From positions 23,900-87,899 of the forward strand of contig CAZICM010000038.1 in NCBI GenBank assembly GCA_964537685.1: 64,000 nt of DNA, read 5' to 3'. Of this stretch, positions 8,835 to 17,171 are shown in pieces. Under the pieces are notes generated by a model. That model worked only from the letters and a program-made list of their open reading frames with translations. It was not told where the DNA came from and made no database searches. The DNA is from CAZICM01 sp964537685. Lineage in GTDB: Bacteria; Myxococcota_A; Polyangia; Polyangiales; Polyangiaceae. Every line of letters starts with the position of its first letter. The stretch's first letter is position 1. Position numbers and translations under genes: made by a program.

Positions 8835-9482
8835 ATGTCGGCACGAAAGCGAACTCCACCCCAAACCAGCAAGAGAACCAGCCCTGTCAGCCATTTCCGG
8901 CCGCACCCATGGCATGGCTTGGAAGTAGGCCCCGAGCCCCCCGAGGTTCTCAACGCATACATCGAGATCACGCCGTTTGACCTGATGAAATACGAAATCG
9001 ACAAGGTATCCGGTTATTTGCGCGTCGATCGGCCGCAGCGCTCTTCCGCGCAGCACCCGGCCCTCTATGGCTTTGTTCCTCGAACCTATTGCGCCGCTCG
9101 GGTATCTGCGCTGGCGCCTGGGACGCGGCGGGGCGACGGCGATCCTTTGGACATTTGCGTGCTCAGCGAACGGGCGATTACCCGAAACGAAATCATTGTA
9201 CAAGGCCGAGTCATTGGCGGGCTCCAAATGATCGACAACGGAGAGGCCGATGACAAGATCATCAGCGTACTCGAAAGCGACGATGTATGGGGAACCGCCC
9301 GCGATCTCAAGGACGTCCCATCCGTCATGGTCGAGCGGCTTCAGCACTATTTTTTAACCTATAAGCTTGTCCCGGGAAAGAAGGCCCAAGCCCGCATCGC
9401 CAAGGTCTATGGACGAGTTCATGCTCTGAAAGTCGTGCAGGCGGCCATGGCCGATTACGACGACAACTATGCCCTGATGTAA
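8835..9482 (+). CDS. ppa: Inorganic pyrophosphatase, family I
   Basis: A 215-residue protein that hydrolyses pyrophosphate to phosphate in the cytoplasm, pulling biosynthetic reactions forward. Residues 101-106 are DGDPLD, the family I signature binding Mg2+, preceded by VPRTYC and followed by later family elements such as DDKIISVLE and a C-terminal YK(L) segment. The lysine- and Tyr-rich substrate segment (KYEIDK...GYLRVDR) is present near residues 52-66. An AGAGG site precedes the ATG at 8835. The next gene begins 27 bases downstream on the same strand. The assignment is firm; the length is slightly above the usual 175-180 residues because of an N-terminal extension rich in basic residues. 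Confidence 0.93.
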   Translation: MSARKRTPPQTSKRTSPVSHFRPHPWHGLEVGPEPPEVLNAYIEITPFDLMKYEIDKVSGYLRVDRPQRSSAQHPALYGFVPRTYCAARVSALAPGTRRGDGDPLDICVLSERAITRNEIIVQGRVIGGLQMIDNGEADDKIISVLESDDVWGTARDLKDVPSVMVERLQHYFLTYKLVPGKKAQARIAKVYGRVHALKVVQAAMADYDDNYALM

Positions 9483-9509
9483 CAGAAAGCGAGACCCAGG
9501 AAACGACCT

Positions 9510-10097
9510 ATGAACACACCCACCCAAGTCCTTTTAACATTATGGACGGCGGCCATCCTCTCTGGGGCATTGACCGCGTGCGCCCCTCCACAACCAGAAC
9601 CCCAAAGCCCCGGAACCGAAGCCGCTCCCAAAGCGCAACCGCCAGCCGAAACGCAAGCAAGCGCCCCGGCAGCGCCAACCCCAAGCGCCGCCCCAAGCGT
9701 CCCGCCTCCCAAGGAAAACGCCGCGCCGCCCCCACCCACCGAACAAGAATGCCGAGACCGCGCCGCCAAAATCACCCCGCCCGCCTCCACGGCAACCGAG
9801 GTCGTACAGCAATTCAAAGAGTTCTTTAACGCCTATCACGAAAGCTTCCGCTGCTGCTTCGATGCGCTCCATGCTCCCAGCAATCCAGGCAAGAGCGCCA
9901 AAGTAACCATGCTCGTCGATGTGGACGGGGACGGCCATCTCAAGAAGGCCGAAATCATCGCTGCGGAGAGCGATCCTGTATCGGCGCAGACCCAGAAATG
10001 CATGGTCGACATTGCGGTGGGGCTTAGCTATCCCAAACCCGCGAGCAGCAAGGCGGTGGGCTATAAGCGGATTTTTGATTTTAAAGCCCGGCGCTAG
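9510..10097 (+). CDS. Lipoprotein with a TonB/AgmX-like C-terminal domain
   Basis: A 195-residue protein with a signal peptide ending in the lipobox LTAC and a 60-residue Pro/Ala-rich linker. Its C-terminal domain contains CRDRAAKI, CCFDALHAPSNPGKSAKVTMLVDV, DGHLKKAEIIAAES and CMVDIAVGLSYPKP. This pattern (a Cys pair, a strand with D-x-D-G, then C...YPxP) matches the AgmX/PglI-type C-terminal domain widespread in myxobacteria and distantly like TonB C-termini. An AGGAAA site precedes the start. It follows the pyrophosphatase by 27 bases and ends 9 bases before the convergent gene at 10107. Its function is unknown; a role in envelope or gliding-type complexes is only inference. Confidence 0.72.
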   Translation: MNTPTQVLLTLWTAAILSGALTACAPPQPEPQSPGTEAAPKAQPPAETQASAPAAPTPSAAPSVPPPKENAAPPPPTEQECRDRAAKITPPASTATEVVQQFKEFFNAYHESFRCCFDALHAPSNPGKSAKVTMLVDVDGDGHLKKAEIIAAESDPVSAQTQKCMVDIAVGLSYPKPASSKAVGYKRIFDFKARR

Positions 10098-10109
10098 AGC
10101 GGAGCTCTA
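10095..10109. terminator. Small hairpin spanning two convergent stop codons
   Basis: A perfect 6-bp stem (TAGAGC/GCTCTA) with a 3-base loop lies exactly over the stop codons of the two convergent genes. No U-run follows on either side, so intrinsic termination is doubtful. Confidence 0.25.
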
Positions 10110-10862
10110 AGGCGTCTTTGTCCCCTCCGGCTCCCCCTTTGCACCCGCCTTCTTCTTTCCCCCGGCGCGAGCCTCGATCATCATATCCATATAGCCAAAG
10201 ACCCGCGTATCGATATCGGCCGGCAGCGCCCCCAACAGCTTGGCTTCCCGCTTCAAATTCTCCCTAAAGCTATCGAGAATCCCCAGCATCTCGCTACGGA
10301 GCAAGCCCGCATGCGCCTTGCCCTCTTTATCGGCGCGCTGAGCCAGCAAAACCCCGATACGCTCCCCCGAAGCCAAAAACGAGCTGACCCAATCATAGAG
10401 CGACGCAGGCGCCGCGGGATCGCCCATGGGAGCAAGAGGAATTGACTTTAAATCTACCTCATGGGAGGACAGAAGGGCCTTACGCTGAATCGCATTGGCC
10501 GCCTCGCTCGCATAGGTCCCCTGCAACTCCTGCCCTTCGGTGATATAGGTTTGACGCACCATACGCATCACATCCTTCACCTGCTTATTCACCTCTGGAT
10601 GCCCCAGATAGGCATCGGTCAACTTAAGAATAGCGGCCCCCGAAGCATCATGAAACACATCCTCGGCGCCCAGCTCAGCGGCAAAGGGAACCTTGCCCGA
10701 AGAGATACCCGGAAAGAGGTTTTCGGACTTTTTCACATAGGCTTCCAGCATCGGGACCATAGCTTTACCCGCGTAGGAAAGCTCTACATCGGGCTTTCGT
10801 TGGGTGAGCATGTCGTTGCAGACCAGAACAATGTCTTGAAAGTTGAGGTAGTTGCTGTTCAT
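10107..10862 (-). CDS. Hypothetical cytoplasmic helical protein
   Basis: A 251-residue protein without a signal peptide or membrane segment. It is predicted by eye to be almost wholly helical, with a Lys/Gly-rich tail (GGKKKAGAKGEPEG). I recognise no catalytic motif or family. It converges on the AgmX-like lipoprotein gene and diverges from the neprosin-like gene at 10994 across 131 bases. Codon use resembles the neighbours, so it looks like a real gene rather than a shadow. Confidence 0.6.
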   Translation of the reverse strand: MNSNYLNFQDIVLVCNDMLTQRKPDVELSYAGKAMVPMLEAYVKKSENLFPGISSGKVPFAAELGAEDVFHDASGAAILKLTDAYLGHPEVNKQVKDVMRMVRQTYITEGQELQGTYASEAANAIQRKALLSSHEVDLKSIPLAPMGDPAAPASLYDWVSSFLASGERIGVLLAQRADKEGKAHAGLLRSEMLGILDSFRENLKREAKLLGALPADIDTRVFGYMDMMIEARAGGKKKAGAKGEPEGTKTP

Positions 10863-10993
10863 AAGAACCTTGGATAGATGGCTTGATGGGGGGTGTCAAG
10901 GAATTTCTTAGACAGGCCAAGTATCCTTTGCGCTGACCGAGCCCCTTCCGATACATTCATGCGCAGAGGCAAGGAGCGCGAAAGAATACTGGC

Positions 10994-12313
10994 ATGAAGT
11001 CTCGCATTCAAATGCTCGGTCCGCTGTTCTTTGGACTTTGCGCCTGCAATGTTCAATTTGAGTACCACGCGGGCATAGGCAGCGGGCAAAAACTTCCCGA
11101 GCCTGATATTTGGGTTGAGGAGCCGGCTCCCCTTTCGGAACCCCAAAAACTCCGCCAAACCGAGGTCGATGCCTATCTGGCAGAGCTCTATAAAGACTAT
11201 CGCATCGTCGCCACCAAACAGGGTTATTCGGGGGATATTTACGATTGGATCGAATCCAGCTCCATGCCCACGTTGGGGCTCCCCGAACTGCCTTTGCCCC
11301 CTGTCGATTTGGCTTTGCCCCAAGGGGTGCAGCTTCCGCTGAGCGAGCTGAATGAATTTCCCGAGCTGCTTGGTCCGGTGGGCTCGACACCGATGATCCG
11401 GCCTGATTTCTCGGCTTATGTGATGGGCGAAACGGGCGCTGTATCGCTGCAAGATTATCTCGATCATGATCAGGTATTTGGAGCGCCTGGATGGCCCGAT
11501 CGGCTCTATGCGGGCTTGGATTTGATAGAGCCCAGCCAAGGCGTCAGCGCTATTTTCAATCATTATGCTGGTGAGGTGGAAGATAAGACCTTCAGCCTCG
11601 TTGAGATGGCGGTGACCTGTCCTGCGGTGGGGCCGGTGAAGGAGCTGATCGGCATGATGATCTCGGTGGACCGGGTGAATTTCGACCGGAATTTAAAGCA
11701 GGGGGAAGTGGCGAAGCCCCGTCTGCATGTGGAATACGCGCGTGAGATCGATGGAGAGCTCCGGGGCGTCTATGATGGGCGGGGAAAGGAATTTGTGCCT
11801 TTGCGCATCGATCCAAGCGAATGGGATGTAAATATTCCTTTTCCAAGGCGAACGGTGCTTGGAGGGGTGGCCAAAGTGTCCGAGGTGAATGGGATGCAAT
11901 ATGAACACCGGATGGACATCATTCGTTCACCGAGCGGGGATTGGTGGATGGTATACAACGGGGAAGTGCTTGGGATTTATCCAAGCCATCTATTTTCGAT
12001 GCTAAACCAAGGCGCTTGCAACGCGCATTTCTATTCGGAGATTTACGACGGGACGCCTGAAGCGTGGACCTTTACGGATATGGGAAGCGGGCTTCCGCTG
12101 GATGCGGGACCGAACAGAGTGGCCTATATGCGAAGGCTTACGTTTAGGGAGCCGCTGTGGGTGGAGGTGGAGGTGACGGAGACGATGGGGAATCGCTCGG
12201 AGAAGGAGATCTCCGCCTGTTACACGCGCACACTGTTGGAATCGGGCGGCCCGCTCACAGGGAATTTTTTCTTCTATACCGGCCAGGGCAGCGATGCCCC
12301 GGGATGCGACTAG
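10994..12313 (+). CDS. Neprosin-family (glutamic prolyl peptidase-like) lipoprotein
   Basis: A 439-residue secreted protein with a short signal peptide ending in LCAC, so probably a lipoprotein. The C-terminal half matches the neprosin domain (formerly DUF239): SGDWWMVYNGEVLGIYPSHLF, then ACNAHFYSEIYDG, then TDMGSGLPLDAGPNRVAYMR. This reproduces the family order of a G-x-WW strand, a GYxP-x-LF segment, a Glu-containing turn and an MGSG loop. Plant neprosin is a glutamic endopeptidase cutting after proline; the Glu in YSEIYD would be one candidate catalytic residue. The N-terminal part (about 30-110) is Pro/Leu-rich and carries a pro-domain-like VDAYLAELYKDY segment. Activity is inferred. The next gene begins almost at its stop. 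Confidence 0.75.
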   Translation: MKSRIQMLGPLFFGLCACNVQFEYHAGIGSGQKLPEPDIWVEEPAPLSEPQKLRQTEVDAYLAELYKDYRIVATKQGYSGDIYDWIESSSMPTLGLPELPLPPVDLALPQGVQLPLSELNEFPELLGPVGSTPMIRPDFSAYVMGETGAVSLQDYLDHDQVFGAPGWPDRLYAGLDLIEPSQGVSAIFNHYAGEVEDKTFSLVEMAVTCPAVGPVKELIGMMISVDRVNFDRNLKQGEVAKPRLHVEYAREIDGELRGVYDGRGKEFVPLRIDPSEWDVNIPFPRRTVLGGVAKVSEVNGMQYEHRMDIIRSPSGDWWMVYNGEVLGIYPSHLFSMLNQGACNAHFYSEIYDGTPEAWTFTDMGSGLPLDAGPNRVAYMRRLTFREPLWVEVEVTETMGNRSEKEISACYTRTLLESGGPLTGNFFFYTGQGSDAPGCD

Positions 12314-12315
12314 CC

Positions 12316-13017
12316 ATGCAAACACCGAGATTTTCAAGCCTTCACACAATTAGGCAATGCGCCGTGTTGCCCCTCGCTGCGGGTGCCACGCTCTTGGCCT
12401 GCTCGGCTGCTGACGACGCGCCTGCCCTCAGTGAGCGTCCCCAAACCGTCAGCAACCTACCTGTCAAGGAAAATCTGCCAACCTCATCCAGTTCAGCACC
12501 CAGCGCTTCCACTCCCAGCAATGCATTGCCCATCGGCCATCCAGGACCGCCCTATCCTATCAGCACTGGGACCTGCGGCGAACCTCCCTACAAGAAGCCG
12601 GCGGACTATGTCGGGGTATGGCCTCCTCCTCCTTCCCAGTGGTGGGGCCTCAAGCTCTCGCCCCTGGAAAAGATCATCGCCGATACCGCGCCTACCCAGC
12701 CCTGGTCTCAGCATGTGCCTGATCAAGCCTGTTCCAAAGATGACGAATGCGGCGATGGCTTCTGCGATCGGGGGCGCTGCAATGCGATTTGGACATGCGC
12801 AACGCGCGCAGGAATGCCTTGCGAAACGCATGAACACTGTAAGAGTTTCGGAATCAGCATTTGCGTTGATGGGCGCTGCCGCTCATGCACATCTGATGCT
12901 GAATGCGAGGCCGCGCACCCAGGAAAAGGCTACCTATGCAATATTTTTCCGCGCCCTCCCTACCCTCGGCGTTGTGGGGGACACGGCCCGCATCCGTCCA
13001 ACATCCGATATGATTAA
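12316..13017 (+). CDS. Small Cys-rich lipoprotein, copy 1 of a tandem family
   Basis: A 233-residue protein with a signal peptide ending in LLACSAADD. A Ser/Pro-rich linker follows, then a conserved body: PPYKKPADYVGVWPPP, QWWGLKLSPLEKIIADTAP, ACSKDDECGDGFCDRGRCNAIWTC, and CTSDAECEAAHPGKG. The eight or more paired cysteines suggest a disulfide-stabilised exported module. I know no named family. It is followed 9 bases later by a closely similar gene and then by a truncated third copy, so the locus is a tandem duplication. An alternative ATG at 12304 overlaps the stop of the neprosin-like gene; neither has a clear ribosome binding site. The gene is likely co-transcribed with the neprosin-like gene. 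Confidence 0.75.
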   Translation: MQTPRFSSLHTIRQCAVLPLAAGATLLACSAADDAPALSERPQTVSNLPVKENLPTSSSSAPSASTPSNALPIGHPGPPYPISTGTCGEPPYKKPADYVGVWPPPPSQWWGLKLSPLEKIIADTAPTQPWSQHVPDQACSKDDECGDGFCDRGRCNAIWTCATRAGMPCETHEHCKSFGISICVDGRCRSCTSDAECEAAHPGKGYLCNIFPRPPYPRRCGGHGPHPSNIRYD

Positions 13018-13026
13018 GGAGTTCTG

Positions 13027-13713
13027 ATGCGCTTCCCGCATAGGCTTGAATGCGGCGATCGTTTCGTGTTTCTCGCGCTTCCTTTTCTCCTCGCCTGCTC
13101 GGCCGCTGACGATGCGCCCGCACTGAGCGAACGCCCCCAAACCATCAGCAACCCACCTGTCAAGGAAAATCCGCCGTCCCTCTCCAGTGCGGCACCCAGC
13201 GCTTCCAGCTCCGCAAACGCATTGCCTGTGGGCCATCCGGGACCCCCCTATCCTATCAGCACGGAGGTATGCGATGCACCTCCCTATAAGAAACCGGCGG
13301 ACTATGTGGGTGTGTGGCCTCCTCCAGCCTCTCAATGGTGGGGCCTCAAACTCTCGCCTTTGGAGAAAATCATCGCCGATACCGCACCTGAACAGCCCTG
13401 GTCACGGTACGTGCCCGATCAAGCCTGTTCCAAAGACGATGAATGCGGCGATGGCTTTTGCGATCGAGGGCGATGCAATGCGATTTGGACATGCAGAGTA
13501 CGCTCAGGAATGCCATGTATAACGCATGAGCATTGCCTGGGTTCGTCGATTGGTCTGTGCATCGATGGCCGCTGCCGTTCATGCACATCCGATGCTGAGT
13601 GCGAGGCCGCGCATCCGGGAAAGGGCCTTGTATGCAACGTCCGTCAGCGGCCTCCCCACCCTCGCTTGTGTGGCGTCTTAGGTCCCCACTCGCGCCCAAT
13701 CCAATATAATTAA
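13027..13713 (+). CDS. Small Cys-rich lipoprotein, copy 2 of a tandem family
   Basis: A 228-residue paralogue of the preceding gene. After a different first 20 residues (MRFPHRLECGDRF), it shares the lipobox region LLACSAADDAPALSERPQT and nearly the whole body, including PADYVGVWPPP, QWWGLKLSPLEKIIADTAP, CSKDDECGDGFCDRGRCNAIWTC and CTSDAECEAAHPGKG. Its ATG is preceded by AAGGAG with a 6-base spacer, a better ribosome binding site than copy 1 has. The differences concentrate in the linker and in the segment between the two Cys motifs (RSGMPCITHEHCLGSSIGLC against AGMPCETHEHCKSFGISIC), consistent with duplication followed by drift. Its function is unknown. Confidence 0.78.
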   Translation: MRFPHRLECGDRFVFLALPFLLACSAADDAPALSERPQTISNPPVKENPPSLSSAAPSASSSANALPVGHPGPPYPISTEVCDAPPYKKPADYVGVWPPPASQWWGLKLSPLEKIIADTAPEQPWSRYVPDQACSKDDECGDGFCDRGRCNAIWTCRVRSGMPCITHEHCLGSSIGLCIDGRCRSCTSDAECEAAHPGKGLVCNVRQRPPHPRLCGVLGPHSRPIQYN

Positions 13714-13722
13714 CGAGTTCTG

Positions 13723-13971
13723 ATGCGCTTCCCGCATGGGTTTGAATGCGGCGATCGTTTCGTGTTTCTCGCGCTCCAATTTCTCCTCGCCTGCTCGGCC
13801 GCCGACGATGCGCCCGCACTGAGCGAACGCCCCCAAACCATCAGCAACCCACCTGGTGTGGCATCCCCCATCCCCCTCACGCCCCTGGGTACAAGCCTCT
13901 GCCCTCTTTCAACCTCGTTTATGCCCTCCCTCACCCCATGGAGGGCCTCGCCACCCCCATCGGGCATATAG
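13723..13971 (+). pseudogene. Truncated third copy of the tandem lipoprotein
   Basis: The first 44 codons and the upstream region are nearly identical to copy 2 (about 6 differences over roughly 140 bases). The sequence becomes unrelated directly after the codons for SNPPG. The remaining 38 codons are Pro/Ser/Leu-rich without any of the conserved Cys motifs. The fragment keeps a start codon, signal peptide and lipobox, so a short lipopeptide could still be made. I read it as the remnant of a tandem duplication cut by a deletion or recombination. Confidence 0.7.
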
Positions 13972-14332
13972 AGCCATCCGCCGGGTCCTTCCTTGGCTTC
14001 GTTTTATAAGGGGCGGTCCCTACCCGCAAAGGTCGCCCGCACCGATTTGAGGGGGGCGGTCCCTACCCGCAAAGATCCCCCGCGCCGATTTGAGGGGGCC
14101 GGTCCCTACCCGCAAAGACCATCGGCGCCCCTTTGAAGGGTCAGGCTTACGATAGATAGCGCCCCAAGCACCATCGCATACCCTAGGCCATACGCCCGGA
14201 ACCCAACGAGGCATCGCCGCATGACCAGGGGTATCAACGAATGCCCAGGCCCCCCTCCCCATCCAGCCAATACCCCCGAATCCAGCGAAATTTCCCGCCC
14301 CGCCCCGCCCCCTGTTATATTCGTCCCCACCC
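13972..14332. other. Intergenic region without a convincing gene
   Basis: These 361 bases lie between the lipoprotein remnant and the kinase. The first part is C-rich and of unclear origin, the middle holds a 43-bp tandem repeat (14010-14138), and the rest must contain the kinase promoter. Open frames on the minus strand here are repeat-driven and show no start signal or recognisable protein. Confidence 0.6.
14010..14138. repeat. 43-bp tandem repeat, three copies
   Basis: Three head-to-tail units occupy 14010-14052, 14053-14095 and 14096-14138. Units 1 and 2 differ at 3 of 43 positions; unit 3 has diverged more at its end. An 18-base core, CGGTCCCTACCCGCAAAG, is identical in all three. The array lies about 195 bases upstream of the kinase start, so it could be a repeated operator or simply a short satellite. 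Confidence 0.9.
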
Positions 14333-16372
14333 ATGAACCTCTCCGCCGCAAAGCGATGCCCCGAGTGCGGCGAGCTCTATGAAGCCGATGTGCTCTTCTG
14401 CCCGCGCGATGGAACGCCCATCACCAGCGCCCGCAATAGTAGCTTCAGCGGCGCCGAGCGAGACCCTTATGTCGGGCTCGAACTCGCCGGCCAAATTCAT
14501 GTCAAGCACTTGATCGGCATCGGTTCGATGGGCCGTGTCTATAAGGCTTTTCAAGGCGGTGTCGATCGCGATGTGGCCGTGAAGGTGCTGCACCGCGAGC
14601 TGTCGGGAAATCAAGAATTGGTTTCGCGTTTTCATCGCGAGGCCAAGGTCTCCAGCCGTCTCGTGCATCCCAATGTGGTCTCGGTGCTGATGACCGGCAT
14701 GATCCCAGGTCACTTCGATTCTAAGAGCGGCGGCGAGCTGTATCTGGTGATGGAGTATCTCGATGGGATTTCTCTCTTATCGGCGCTCGCAGCCGCAGGC
14801 GATGGCAATGCGCTCCCTCTGCCAAGGGCATTGCACATAATTCTTCAGGTATGCGATGCGGTTGGTGAAGCCCATGCCCAGAATATCGTTCACCGCGATT
14901 TAAAGCCCGAAAATATTATGCTCGTGCGGCGCGGCGAAGACCCGGATTTTGTAAAGGTGCTCGACTTCGGTATCGCCCGATTGAATTGGAACGATAAATC
15001 AATGGCTACCCATGCGGGGCTTATCTTCGGGACGGCTAAATATATTTCGCCCGAGGGCGCCGAGGGTTTTGCCGTGGGGCCGCCCGCCGATGTGTATTCG
15101 ATCGCGGTGATTTTGTATCAGTGCCTCGCGGGTAAGACGCCATTTGAAAGCGATTCGCATGTGGGGCTCTTGGTGCAGCATGTGCAAAATGCGCCTCCTG
15201 CCCTGACGAGTATTCCGCGCGCGGCTTATGTGCCGGCTCCGCTCGCCGAGGTGATTATGAAAAACCTCTCTAAGAAGCCTTCCGAGCGGGCAAGCGATGC
15301 GAGGGCTTTGGGGCGCGACATTATCGCGGCGGCGCGCGCGAGCGGCTTGTCACCCGAAGAGATTCTGTCGCCGTCTTCGCTGTTCGCGGCTCAATACAGA
15401 GGCGCGGTGAGGCTCGCTTCCAAAGAGCGGACGAAGTCGATGGAGCTTGGGCCGGATGTGGCCTCGCGCATTCAAGCAAACGCGGCTCCGGCGCAAACGG
15501 TTCAGGCCGATACACAGCCCAAAGCCGCTTCCGAGACCAAAAACGAAACCGCTGTGTCTCCCGCACAGGGAATGCCATCTCCCCTGCCCAGCTCTCAGCG
15601 CCGTCCTCCAACCATCACCAGCACCAACGATCTCAAGGTGCACAAATCGCCGCCCAAAGCCTATACACCGCCTGCTCCCGCGGCTCTGCCTTCCACGATT
15701 CAAGGCACCGAATCAGCGGTCGAATCGGCTCCTGCCGAACGTCCCGCGCGGGCTCAAATCGCGCGGGCCATCACCATTTTCGCCTGTGTGCTCGCGTTTG
15801 GAATCATGGCCGTCGCCGCGGGAAGAAAACTCGGCGCATGGGGCGCGAATCCGCCTCAAAACGACCCGATCGAAGCGCAGCTCGACGAGGCGCGAGAGGC
15901 GATGCGCAGGCGGGCTTGGGATGCACCGGCCGATGCCAATGTGAAGGCGATTTTGGAACGCGCTCACAGCCGTTTTCCAGGCGATCCGCGTATACGGGAT
16001 CTAGAGCGCGAAGCGGCCGAGCGGCTGGTCACAGATGCGCTGGGCCGTAAATACGCGGGCGACAAGGCCGAGGCGCAGAGGCTTGCAAAGCTGGCGCTTC
16101 AGTTTTCGCCGGGCCTTGCGGCGGCCGAGCATTTGCTCGCGGAACTGGCTCAGCAGAAGGACGAACCCAAAGAACCCGCGGCAGGCGCGGGCACGGCACC
16201 GAAGGGAAAGGGCGACAAGGAAGCGAGTTCGGCGGGTGTGCGCAAAACCCCTGAAAACAAGCCTTCCAAAGAACCTAAAGACAGCGTTACGCCCACGCTT
16301 CCACCGCCGCCTCCCCCCTTGCCCACCACGACAGACACGGCGCCCCCCGCGACATCAGGACCGTGGCTATGA
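14333..16372 (+). CDS. Transmembrane Ser/Thr protein kinase with an N-terminal zinc-ribbon-like segment
   Basis: A 679-residue Hanks-type kinase. Residues 9-26 are CPECG...FCPRDG, a zinc-ribbon-like start in which the fourth Cys is replaced by Asp, a variant common in myxobacterial kinases. The kinase domain (about 56-330) has GIGSMG (62-67), the ATP-binding K84 in VAVK, HRDLKPEN (187-194, catalytic D189), DFG (211-213) and SPE in place of APE (239-241). A Pro/Ala-rich juxtamembrane linker leads to one membrane segment (about 477-500). Beyond it lies a Glu/Arg/Lys-rich helical region and a Pro/Lys tail outside the membrane. All catalytic residues are present, so it should be active. Its TGA overlaps the ATG of the next gene. 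Confidence 0.93.
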   Translation: MNLSAAKRCPECGELYEADVLFCPRDGTPITSARNSSFSGAERDPYVGLELAGQIHVKHLIGIGSMGRVYKAFQGGVDRDVAVKVLHRELSGNQELVSRFHREAKVSSRLVHPNVVSVLMTGMIPGHFDSKSGGELYLVMEYLDGISLLSALAAAGDGNALPLPRALHIILQVCDAVGEAHAQNIVHRDLKPENIMLVRRGEDPDFVKVLDFGIARLNWNDKSMATHAGLIFGTAKYISPEGAEGFAVGPPADVYSIAVILYQCLAGKTPFESDSHVGLLVQHVQNAPPALTSIPRAAYVPAPLAEVIMKNLSKKPSERASDARALGRDIIAAARASGLSPEEILSPSSLFAAQYRGAVRLASKERTKSMELGPDVASRIQANAAPAQTVQADTQPKAASETKNETAVSPAQGMPSPLPSSQRRPPTITSTNDLKVHKSPPKAYTPPAPAALPSTIQGTESAVESAPAERPARAQIARAITIFACVLAFGIMAVAAGRKLGAWGANPPQNDPIEAQLDEAREAMRRRAWDAPADANVKAILERAHSRFPGDPRIRDLEREAAERLVTDALGRKYAGDKAEAQRLAKLALQFSPGLAAAEHLLAELAQQKDEPKEPAAGAGTAPKGKGDKEASSAGVRKTPENKPSKEPKDSVTPTLPPPPPPLPTTTDTAPPATSGPWL

Positions 16373-17124
16373 GCACCTTAGGCATCCGCTTCCGAAAGGC
16401 CCTTCGCATCGCATGCCAAAGCCTTGTGTTTTCGGCCATTGCGGCTCTATCGTCCGAAGCTTCCGCCGATTCATCGACACCGACCCAAGTGGCCATCGCC
16501 GCCCACGAGCTCGAGCGCCCCTATATGCTGGCCGAGCTCGCCACGGGCTTAATCACGCTGCCCGCCGCGGAAGTGTGCCTCACGGTCGAGAACTGCAAAG
16601 ACGGCGAAACCAGTGTCGGCGTAGGCATACAAAATCTCTATCGCTACAAGGCCATTGGCTTTGGCGCGGGCATTCGCTGGGCAACGACGCTGAGAAGCGA
16701 CGCAGCGGAAGGCGCGCAGGCTTTAGAGCGCGAACACAGCCGGCGATACTTTTTTGTGGAAGGCCAATTCCGTTACTACGTGCTGTGGGAGAGCTCTTGG
16801 GAGTGGTGGCTGGGCACGACGCTGGGCGGTGTGGTGGTGAATGATTCGTGGTCGGTGAAGAGCGATCGCGAGCCTGCAAACGATGCCGATTTCGTAGGTC
16901 CCCGCTCGGTGACGATCGGCACTGAAGGCTTGACGGCGGGGCTGGGCATCGGGTCTCAGTGGGCTTTTTTGGACAACTGGTCCATCGGCGCTCAACTGCG
17001 TTATTGCGTGTGGATCTTGCCATCGACGCGCGAAGAGTCTCCGACGGGCGACTCGGCATCGCTATCGGGCCGGGTGGACATGATCGACTTTAGTCTCGCC
17101 GTTTCGTACCGAATCGCGATGTGA
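16369..17124 (+). CDS. Putative outer-membrane beta-barrel-like protein
   Basis: A 251-residue protein with a signal peptide ending near ASADSS. It is followed by alternating aromatic and small residues in short strands (GVGIQNLYRYKAIGFGAGIRW, YFFVEGQFRYYVLWESSWEWWLGTTLGGVVV, LGIGSQWAFLDNWSIGAQLRYCVWIL) and ends in FSLAVSYRIAM. This strand pattern fits a small outer-membrane barrel. The ATG at 16369 overlaps the kinase TGA as ATGA, so I prefer it over the GTG two codons upstream. The coupling suggests the barrel acts with, or is monitored by, the kinase; that link is inference. Two Cys (CLTVENC) form a likely periplasmic disulfide. Confidence 0.65.
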   Translation: MSTLGIRFRKALRIACQSLVFSAIAALSSEASADSSTPTQVAIAAHELERPYMLAELATGLITLPAAEVCLTVENCKDGETSVGVGIQNLYRYKAIGFGAGIRWATTLRSDAAEGAQALEREHSRRYFFVEGQFRYYVLWESSWEWWLGTTLGGVVVNDSWSVKSDREPANDADFVGPRSVTIGTEGLTAGLGIGSQWAFLDNWSIGAQLRYCVWILPSTREESPTGDSASLSGRVDMIDFSLAVSYRIAM

Positions 17125-17171
17125 TAGGCAGCCTTTCGCTGCATCAAGACGCTTTAGCCGAAGGACACCGT

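Noticed and set aside
12157..12315. Longer start of lipoprotein copy 1
   Set aside because: The extension lies inside the neprosin-like gene in another frame and would place about 53 polar residues before the signal peptide.
14010..14138. CRISPR-like array
   Set aside because: Units join without unique spacers, only three copies exist, and no cas gene is near; it is a plain tandem repeat.
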